Below, in pieces: positions 1-4,645 of a DNA stretch of 5,833 nucleotides. Every line of letters begins with the position of its first letter. Within the stretch, counting starts at the first letter, position 1. The notes below the pieces were generated by a model. That model was not told the DNA's origin. It was given only the letters and a program-made list of their open reading frames with translations, and ran no database searches. Both the position numbers and the translations under genes were made by a program. Origin of the DNA: an uncultured Lachnospiraceae bacterium (GTDB taxonomy: Bacteria > Bacillota_A > Clostridia > Lachnospirales > Lachnospiraceae); contig CAMWWS010000188.1 of NCBI GenBank assembly GCA_947178085.1, positions 1 through 5,833 on the forward strand, in the 5' to 3' direction.

Positions 1-2290
1 TAATGTGCAAAAGATTGGAAAAGCCGCTTCCAAAATCGTCGATGGCAATTTTGGCTCCATGTTCGTGAATGCTATCGGCAAACTGCTCAATGTATTGATA
101 GTCCGTTACCTCTTCGCTTTCCACCAGTTCAAATACAAAATTCTCCGGATAGTCCGCCAACTTTAAGTAGCGGAAAATCATTTCAATCATATCTTCATCA
201 TAGATATCCTGTACATTAAGGTTAATGGTTATCTTAACATCCTTATGGAGAAACATACTCATTACTTTTTGTACCATAATAACCGACAGAGCCCCATAAA
301 GATCATATTCCTTAGCGATGGGAAGGAACTGACCCGGATAATACAGATTTCCCTGGGTATCCTTTATACGGATTAAGGCCTCGTACATTTCTATTTGACC
401 CTTGCGGTTGTCATAAATTCCCTGAAAATAAGGTACGATTTCATCCTGGGCAAGAGCTTCTCTTACAACCTGAAGAATGCGAATATCTTCCTTTATATCC
501 GTAACTTCTTCCTGAAGCTGATTGTATATGACAAAGGAATTTTTATTCTTTGCCCCATATTGCAGGGCTGTGTCTGCTTTCTGAAGGGCATCCTCTTCAT
601 ACAATACTATTGCGCATTCATAGGAAAGCATAAAGTCCCTGCATACGATTCCGTTTAAGAAATCATAGGCTGTCTTTATACATTCTACAAATTCCCCATC
701 ATCTTTCAGAGATTCTTCTGCTGCGATTAAAAGCCCGTTTTCACCGTAACTGTAGAAATGCAGGGCATCAATCCAGGCGTTCTCATTCTCTGTCAGATGT
801 TTTTTTAAACTTTCATAAATGGTTTTTAATTCTGACCAGAAAGCCTCCTGTCCCAGAAAGAGACGGATCATCTTTTCGTTTTTCAGAGAAAATACCGCCA
901 GCTTATCCAAATGGAGACTGTCCTTGTCGTAAATATATTTTGCCTGATTATCCAGACCTAACACTGCCTGATAGAACATCGCCTGCTTCATCTTATCCCT
1001 TTGTAAGCTGAGCTGTTCGGTCAGCTGTTTGTTTCCCGTCATCAGAAGATAATTGATAATCTGCATATTTTCATGCTGAAGGCCGGAAACATTCTTTAAT
1101 CCCTTTTCCTTCAAAATAAGGCGGGCATTTTCATTTTCCGATAAACCCGCAACCATAAAGGTAGCATTGCCATATAAATTTTTCCCCTTTAAATTGCCGA
1201 TTTCTCCTGCCATCATGGCGCCGCTGATATTGGTTGTATAAAATTGCCCTATTTCCCATGCGGCACAATTATGAAGCATCCACATACGGGAGAGACAGTC
1301 GTAAGCGAACAGTGTTTCTACAGGCGTCTCTTTCAATTCTTCATATGTGCTGCTCAACTGATCTACAATTCTCTGGGGTGCAAAATATCCCAGACCAAAT
1401 TTCATGCCGGTGGATATTTCACTAAAAAGATTTATTCTGTCCCTATTCTCTGATTTCCATGGATCGGGCAGCGTAGAGGCCGGCTCATAAACTATATTAT
1501 AGGCAGTCTGTGTCTCATCCAGTACAAGGGGAAATATGCCCGCAAGAGTTGGATCCTTTTCCAGTTCTTCCTTGCCCAGCATTTCCTGATACCATTTGGC
1601 CGCATCCGTATTTTCTATTTCATCTACAAAGTGGTCGTGAACCTTTGTTACCTCATAGCTTCTTCCCACGCTCTCCGCACCGCAGATGACATTTTCATAT
1701 ATGGAAAGTTTTGGTGATACCAGCATAACCGCCGCCATTTTATTAACAGAAGCCTCTGTCTGTCCTAAAACATATGCTTTTTCCCCCGCTTCACTTAGAG
1801 TACCGTCCGCCACGTAAGCAACGCCGCCTATCATGTTTAAACCTTCATTTAACCGGTCCATATGCTCTACAAATTTTGCCGTTTTATAATAAGACAAGGG
1901 AAAAAAGGTTAACATCAGCCCTTTGTCGCCCTTTACAAGCGAATTGGATACTTCCATACTCAGAGCCTCGCCGTCTTTTTCTGTTCCGTTTTCGTTCTCG
2001 CAGCTAAACATTCCGATTCGAATTTTACACTGCTCAAATACTGTAAGGGAAATAAGGCACACTCCCTGTAAAATTTTTCCTTCGCATATTACATGGGATG
2101 TGCTGCACCCGATCATTACAGCATTCGGTAAGAGTTCTTTTAATTTAACAGCCAGTTCTTCCATCATTTCAGCAGTGTGTATATTGCTGTGAATACGTAA
2201 TAATACCTGTTTGTTTCTGTCCAATATAATTCCATTCAAAAAATCATTGAAATTATCCAGTGTATCAAATAAGTGATTATAAGTTTTCAT
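1..2290 (-). CDS. FIST - degenerate GGDEF - EAL protein, predicted c-di-GMP phosphodiesterase (C-terminus off the left edge)
   Basis: An open frame of 763 codons starts at ATG 2290-2288 and is still open at base 1. The start is the first ATG after an in-frame stop (2335-2333); a GGGG run 8 nt upstream (2302-2299) is a modest ribosome binding site. FIST_N spans about residues 20-200 (GCSTS at 61-65, IGG at 154-156) and FIST_C about 215-390 (AGEIG at 361-365). FIST domains are known as cytoplasmic small-ligand sensors, possibly for amino acids. After a helical linker comes a degenerate GGDEF domain: LGLDN (444-448) stands where LTGLPNR is expected, and YGENG (515-519) replaces GGDEF, about 72 residues on, the normal spacing. 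It should have no cyclase activity. The EAL domain keeps E637-A-L, N690, E721, E724 and D751-D752 in DDFGSGF, matching metal-binding residues of active phosphodiesterases. The catalytic Lys and last Glu/Gln lie outside the window. No membrane segment or signal peptide is visible. It is transcribed away from the yyaL-like gene. Domain calls are firm; enzymatic activity is inferred. Confidence 0.9.
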   Translation of the reverse strand, partial: MKTYNHLFDTLDNFNDFLNGIILDRNKQVLLRIHSNIHTAEMMEELAVKLKELLPNAVMIGCSTSHVICEGKILQGVCLISLTVFEQCKIRIGMFSCENENGTEKDGEALSMEVSNSLVKGDKGLMLTFFPLSYYKTAKFVEHMDRLNEGLNMIGGVAYVADGTLSEAGEKAYVLGQTEASVNKMAAVMLVSPKLSIYENVICGAESVGRSYEVTKVHDHFVDEIENTDAAKWYQEMLGKEELEKDPTLAGIFPLVLDETQTAYNIVYEPASTLPDPWKSENRDRINLFSEISTGMKFGLGYFAPQRIVDQLSSTYEELKETPVETLFAYDCLSRMWMLHNCAAWEIGQFYTTNISGAMMAGEIGNLKGKNLYGNATFMVAGLSENENARLILKEKGLKNVSGLQHENMQIINYLLMTGNKQLTEQLSLQRDKMKQAMFYQAVLGLDNQAKYIYDKDSLHLDKLAVFSLKNEKMIRLFLGQEAFWSELKTIYESLKKHLTENENAWIDALHFYSYGENGLLIAAEESLKDDGEFVECIKTAYDFLNGIVCRDFMLSYECAIVLYEEDALQKADTALQYGAKNKNSFVIYNQLQEEVTDIKEDIRILQVVREALAQDEIVPYFQGIYDNRKGQIEMYEALIRIKDTQGNLYYPGQFLPIAKEYDLYGALSVIMVQKVMSMFLHKDVKITINLNVQDIYDEDMIEMIFRYLKLADYPENFVFELVESEEVTDYQYIEQFADSIHEHGAKIAIDDFGSGFSNLLHI

Positions 2291-2334
2291 ACCGTTCGCC
2301 CCATATTCAAGATGTATTGTTGAAACCTCTGTTC

Positions 2335-2363
2335 ATTTTATCAGTTAAAGAGACAAAATTCAA
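2335..2363 (-). promoter_or_regulatory. Promoter of the FIST-EAL gene
   Basis: Read on the minus strand, a TTGAAT -35 box (2363-2358) is followed by an exact 17-nt spacer and a TAAAAT -10 box (2340-2335) preceded by TGA, giving an extended -10. Transcription would start near 2328, leaving a 5' leader of about 38 nt before the ATG at 2290. This is the best-formed sigma-A-type promoter in the window. A 6-bp inverted repeat, TCAGTT (2341-2346) and AACTGA (2362-2367), brackets the spacer and could be an operator, though it is short enough to be chance. Confidence 0.7.
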
Positions 2364-2378
2364 CTGAAGAAAAATAAG

Positions 2379-2384
2379 TATAAT
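2379..2384 (+). promoter_or_regulatory. Probable -10 box for the yyaL-like gene
   Basis: A perfect TATAAT lies 50 nt upstream of the chosen ATG (2435), which would place the transcription start near 2391 and give a leader of about 44 nt. No convincing -35 box sits 16-18 nt upstream (2356-2361 reads AAATTC), and there is no TG extension. The promoter may be weak or activator-dependent, or the box may be a chance match in AT-rich DNA. It lies 15 bp from the -35 box of the oppositely directed FIST-EAL promoter, so the two could compete for RNA polymerase. Confidence 0.5.
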
Positions 2385-2424
2385 ATTAAGATGCAATCCA
2401 CATAATAAAGGATAAAAACGGTAT

Positions 2425-2430
2425 GGAGGA
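2425..2430 (+). promoter_or_regulatory. Ribosome binding site that fixes the yyaL-like start
   Basis: GGAGGA lies 4-5 nt before ATG 2435. It overlaps the first codons of the longer frame that could begin at ATG 2423, and 2423 has no purine-rich site at a useful distance. The 2435 start is therefore preferred. It yields [16 protein letters not shown], the usual N-terminus of this family. Confidence 0.85.
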
Positions 2431-2434
2431 TTAC

Positions 2435-4372
2435 ATGAGCAATCACCTGATAAATGAAACAAGCCCCTATCTGCTTCAGCACGTGGATAATCCCGTGAAC
2501 TGGTATCCATGGTGCGAGGAAGCCTTTGAAAAGGCGAAGAGAGAAGATAAACCGATTTTTTTGAGTATTGGATACAGTACATGCCACTGGTGCCATGTCA
2601 TGACCCATGAGAGCTTTGAAGACATGTCAACGGCGGAGATTCTCAACAAACATTTTATTTCTGTCAAGGTGGATCGGGAGGAACGTCCCGACATTGACAG
2701 CGTGTATATGGCGGTGTGCCAGACCATCACCGGCAGCGGCGGCTGGCCTATGAGCATCTTCATGACATGGGATAAAAAACCTTTTTTGGCAGGCACCTAT
2801 TTTCCTGTGTATGCAGAGCACGGTATACCGGGTTTTTCTGATTTGCTGCGCGGGGTAGCAAATCTGTGGAGTAACGATCGTGACGAACTTTTGCATTCCG
2901 CAGACGAGGTAATCGCACACCTGAAACGACCGGAATTCAATTATGGAAATGCAGACAGTGAGAATCTCTGTGCGCAGGCGGTTCAGCTGTTTTCAGGAAG
3001 CTTCGATAACATACACGGCGGCTTCGGGGACGCTCCTAAATTTCCAATACCCCATAATTTATTATTTCTGCTGCTCTATGCAGCGCAAAATGAGGCTCCG
3101 GATGTTTTGAAAATAGTGGAAAAAACACTCACTCAGATGCGCAAGGGAGGCATTTATGACCATGTTGGCTACGGATTTTCCAGATACTCCACGGACAGAT
3201 ATTTTCTTGTGCCACACTTTGAAAAAATGCTGTATGACAATGCTCTGCTGATCATCGCATATGCGTCGGCTTATGCAGTGACTAAAAATCAGCTTTATCT
3301 GGATACTGCGGAAAAGACGGCACAGTATGTGCTCCGGGAAATGACCGCTTCCGATGGCGGTTTTTACAGTGCGCAGGATGCGGACATCGAGGGCGTTGAG
3401 GGGAAATACTATACCTTCACATTCGCTGAGATAATGGAAGTTCTGGGGAAAGAAAAGGGGGAGCAGTTTTCCAGAATTTTTGATATTACATTGGGCGGTA
3501 ATTTTGAGGGCTTTAATATTCCCAATCTTTTAAAGAGCAATGATCTGTATGCGGATTTTGAGGATGAGATACAAAAACTGTACGACTACCGCAAAAAACG
3601 CTTCACACTGCACATTGACGATAAAATCCTGACATCCTGGAATGCCTTGATGATTGCAGCGCTATCCGTACTTTACAGAGTGTCGCAGAACAAAACATAT
3701 CTATTGGCGGCAGTCAATGCACAAATATTTCTGGAAGAGAAAGTAAGCAGGGGGCTATGTCTTTTTGCAAGTTGGAGAGAGGGAAAAGCATCGGAAAAAG
3801 GCTTTTTGGATGACTATGCCTTTTATATCGCAGCATTGACAGAATTATATCACTCTACTCTGAACAAAGAATATCTGGAAAAGGCAGAGCGGTTCTGTAA
3901 AGAAGCGGTAGGTCGGTTTGCTGATGATATAAACGGTGGGTTTTATCTTGCGGACGGGGACAGCGCGGAGCTTTTTATGAATCCCAAGGAAATTTATGAC
4001 GGTGCCGTTCCCAGCGGCAATGGGGTCATGACCTACAATTTTGTAAGGCTGTATCAGTTGACCGAAAAAGAGGAGTACAGACAGCTTGCCCAAAAGCAGA
4101 TCAGTTATATGACGGGTCGGGCGAAGGAATCTTTGACAGGGCACGGCATGTTTCTGTTTGCCAAGCTTCTTTATGATAATCCACCGGCGAATATTATTAT
4201 TGCCTTAAAGGACCGATCGGAGTTGGAGAAGATTAAGGAGCAGCTTCCGTTTCTGGCGAATGTGACCGTGGTTTCTGAGAGTGGGGAGTATCCGCTGGTC
4301 AATGACAGGACTACTTTTTATGTCTGTAGGGGACATGTCTGTTTGGAGCCTGCCAATACACTTTCCTTATAA
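2435..4372 (+). CDS. yyaL: YyaL/SPATA20-family thioredoxin-like (DUF255) protein
   Basis: A complete 645-residue protein, close to the family's usual 650-700. The N-terminal ~160 residues are the thioredoxin-like DUF255 domain: [10 protein letters not shown] near the start, C50-H-W-C53 as the redox-type motif, [11 protein letters not shown] at 78-88, GGWP at 102-105, then GTYFP. The rest resembles the (alpha/alpha)6 six-hairpin fold of the epimerase and glycosidase superfamily, with [13 protein letters not shown] from residue 260 and DGAVPSGN at 522-529. The C-terminus has a further cysteine pair, C631 and C636. No signal peptide or membrane segment is seen, so it should be cytosolic. The biochemical role of bacterial YyaL proteins is not settled; a thiol or redox function is suggested by CHWC, and the substrate is unknown. 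One oddity is Cys27 in [10 protein letters not shown], where I recall glycine as usual. The gene appears monocistronic: divergent from FIST-EAL, and separated by 273 bp and its own promoters from the downstream cyclase. Family assignment is very secure; the symbol is by homology only. Confidence 0.95.
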   Translation: MSNHLINETSPYLLQHVDNPVNWYPWCEEAFEKAKREDKPIFLSIGYSTCHWCHVMTHESFEDMSTAEILNKHFISVKVDREERPDIDSVYMAVCQTITGSGGWPMSIFMTWDKKPFLAGTYFPVYAEHGIPGFSDLLRGVANLWSNDRDELLHSADEVIAHLKRPEFNYGNADSENLCAQAVQLFSGSFDNIHGGFGDAPKFPIPHNLLFLLLYAAQNEAPDVLKIVEKTLTQMRKGGIYDHVGYGFSRYSTDRYFLVPHFEKMLYDNALLIIAYASAYAVTKNQLYLDTAEKTAQYVLREMTASDGGFYSAQDADIEGVEGKYYTFTFAEIMEVLGKEKGEQFSRIFDITLGGNFEGFNIPNLLKSNDLYADFEDEIQKLYDYRKKRFTLHIDDKILTSWNALMIAALSVLYRVSQNKTYLLAAVNAQIFLEEKVSRGLCLFASWREGKASEKGFLDDYAFYIAALTELYHSTLNKEYLEKAERFCKEAVGRFADDINGGFYLADGDSAELFMNPKEIYDGAVPSGNGVMTYNFVRLYQLTEKEEYRQLAQKQISYMTGRAKESLTGHGMFLFAKLLYDNPPANIIIALKDRSELEKIKEQLPFLANVTVVSESGEYPLVNDRTTFYVCRGHVCLEPANTLSL

Positions 4373-4378
4373 TATTTC

Positions 4379-4411
4379 TGTGACGTTTCCACTGGAATTT
4401 AACTCGTCACA
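4379..4411. repeat. Inverted repeat TGTGACG / CGTCACA
   Basis: Seven-base arms at 4379-4385 and 4405-4411 are exact reverse complements separated by 19 nt, starting 6 nt after the yyaL-like stop codon. The right arm overlaps the left arm of the stronger hairpin at 4405-4431, so in RNA the two structures exclude each other. This could be chance, part of a 3' end structure, or an alternative pairing. Confidence 0.4.
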
Positions 4412-4431
4412 TGGCAATGTGCCATGTGGCG
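4405..4431. repeat. 12-bp hairpin downstream of yyaL-like gene
   Basis: Arms CACATGGCA (4408-4416) and TGCCATGTG (4420-4428) pair perfectly around a 3-nt ATG loop. The stem extends outward by one G-T wobble and two further pairs to 4405/4431, giving 12 bp. It lies 32 nt after the stop codon and 10 nt before the -35 box of the next promoter. The downstream bases read TGAAAAATGTTTT with no clean T run, and there is no T run on the other strand, so it is not a canonical intrinsic terminator. It could still protect the yyaL-like 3' end, cause pausing, or serve as a palindromic protein-binding site. Confidence 0.6.
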
Positions 4432-4441
4432 TGAAAAATGT

Positions 4442-4472
4442 TTTACACAATCAAATGCTTTTGTGGTATAAT
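4442..4472 (+). promoter_or_regulatory. Upstream promoter P1 of the PAS-GAF-GGDEF gene
   Basis: TTTACA (4442-4447) is a five-of-six match to the -35 consensus. After a 19-nt spacer comes TATAAT (4467-4472) preceded by TGG, a TG-extended -10 that tolerates a long spacer. Transcription would begin near 4479, giving a leader of about 165 nt that contains the twin hairpins and the second promoter copy. The -10 box belongs to the repeated module described separately. Confidence 0.6.
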
Positions 4473-4497
4473 AAGCTCAGGCTCAGCAGCTAGCGAA

Positions 4498-4518
4498 AAC
4501 ACAAGCGTTGCTTGTGTT
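4498..4518. repeat. Perfect 9-bp hairpin A
   Basis: Arms AACACAAGC (4498-4506) and GCTTGTGTT (4510-4518) are exact reverse complements around loop GTT. There is no T run after it on either strand, so it is not a standard terminator. It is two bases from hairpin B and shares its geometry of 9-bp arms and a 3-nt loop. The pair lies in promoter-module copy 1 and is absent from copy 2. Confidence 0.75.
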
Positions 4519-4520
4519 AC

Positions 4521-4541
4521 AAGAATTACTTCGTAATTCTT
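4521..4541. repeat. Perfect 9-bp hairpin B
   Basis: Arms AAGAATTAC (4521-4529) and GTAATTCTT (4533-4541) are exact reverse complements around loop TTC. The stem is AT-rich, with C and TTCG at its apex. It is followed by ATTGG rather than a T run. With hairpin A it forms a compact two-stem unit of about 44 bp that would be transcribed from P1. Confidence 0.75.
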
Positions 4542-4563
4542 ATTGGAATGATATACTTTTATC

Positions 4564-4622
4564 GCTTCTGTGGCTATGATATAATAAGCTCAGGCTCGGC
4601 AGCCTAAGTGACAATGATATAC
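4564..4622 (+). repeat. Promoter module, copy 2 (short form)
   Basis: GCTTCTGTGG (4564-4573), a 24-bp stretch at 4580-4603 matching 23 of 24 bases of 4467-4490, and AATGATATAC (4613-4622) repeat the blocks of copy 1 in the same order. Two differences stand out: a 6-nt insert, CTATGA (4574-4579), before TATAAT, and only 9 nt between the 24-bp stretch and AATGATATAC, compared with 56 nt in copy 1. Copy 2 ends 23 nt before the start codon of the cyclase gene. Confidence 0.7.
4577..4585 (+). promoter_or_regulatory. Proximal promoter P2 of the PAS-GAF-GGDEF gene (extended -10)
   Basis: TGA directly precedes TATAAT (4580-4585), an extended -10. The -35 region 16-18 nt upstream (around 4556-4563, CTTTTATC) is poor, so P2 would depend on the TG extension or on an activator. 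The start would fall near 4592, giving a leader of about 54 nt. The leader would open almost at once with a small stem, AGGCT (4592-4596) and AGCCT (4601-4605) around CGGC. Confidence 0.55.
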
Positions 4623-4633
4623 AAACCGTTTAT

Positions 4634-4639
4634 GAGGAA
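4634..4639 (+). promoter_or_regulatory. Ribosome binding site for the PAS-GAF-GGDEF gene
   Basis: GAGGAA sits 6 nt before ATG 4646, a good spacing. An in-frame ATG at 4640 abuts the site and is too close to be used. The frame is open upstream to a stop at 4577-4579, but it has no other usable start. Confidence 0.8.
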
Positions 4640-4645
4640 ATGCAA

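Larger units (their letters stand above)
4457..4556 (+). repeat. Promoter module, copy 1 (long form)
   Basis: This copy contains GCTTTTGTGG (4457-4466), then a 24-bp stretch 4467-4490 starting with TATAATAAGC and ending GCTCAGCAGC, and finally AATGATATAC (4547-4556). The same three blocks recur in the same order in copy 2 (4564-4622). The 24-bp stretch differs at only one base (A4485 versus G4598). The extra length here is a roughly 50-bp segment carrying two hairpins. The shared order argues for duplication of a promoter region rather than chance. Confidence 0.7.

Noticed and set aside
395..2192. Plus-strand open frames of 63-89 codons within the left third
   Set aside because: They are antisense to the continuous FIST-GGDEF-EAL frame, which has coherent domains throughout; none has its own supported start site.
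2423..2434. Four-codon longer start for the yyaL-like gene (MEDYMSNH...)
   Set aside because: The GGAGGA ribosome binding site lies inside this extension and is correctly spaced only for ATG 2435; family N-termini also match the shorter form.
2307..2920. Several minus-strand open frames of 80-106 codons overlapping the 5' part of the yyaL-like gene
   Set aside because: They are antisense to a region with strongly conserved DUF255 motifs and look like chance frames.
4379..4411. CRP-type site (TGTGA ... TCACA)
   Set aside because: The half-sites are 19-23 nt apart instead of about 6 nt, and the position just after a stop codon does not suit an activator site.
4498..4541. Intrinsic terminators at the twin hairpins
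   Set aside because: Neither stem is followed by a T run on either strand, and they lie inside the leader of the downstream gene.
4457..4622. CRISPR array or tandem satellite
   Set aside because: There are only two unequal copies, containing promoter elements, with no regular repeat-spacer pattern.
4580..4645. Upstream extension of the cyclase reading frame
   Set aside because: The frame is open, but its only upstream ATG (4640) abuts the GAGGAA site, and the region is better explained as promoter and leader.
4479..4645. c-di-GMP (GEMM) riboswitch in the leader of the cyclase gene
   Set aside because: The leader is long enough only from P1, and I see neither the conserved GEMM core nor its GNRA loop and receptor arrangement; the visible stems are simple perfect hairpins.
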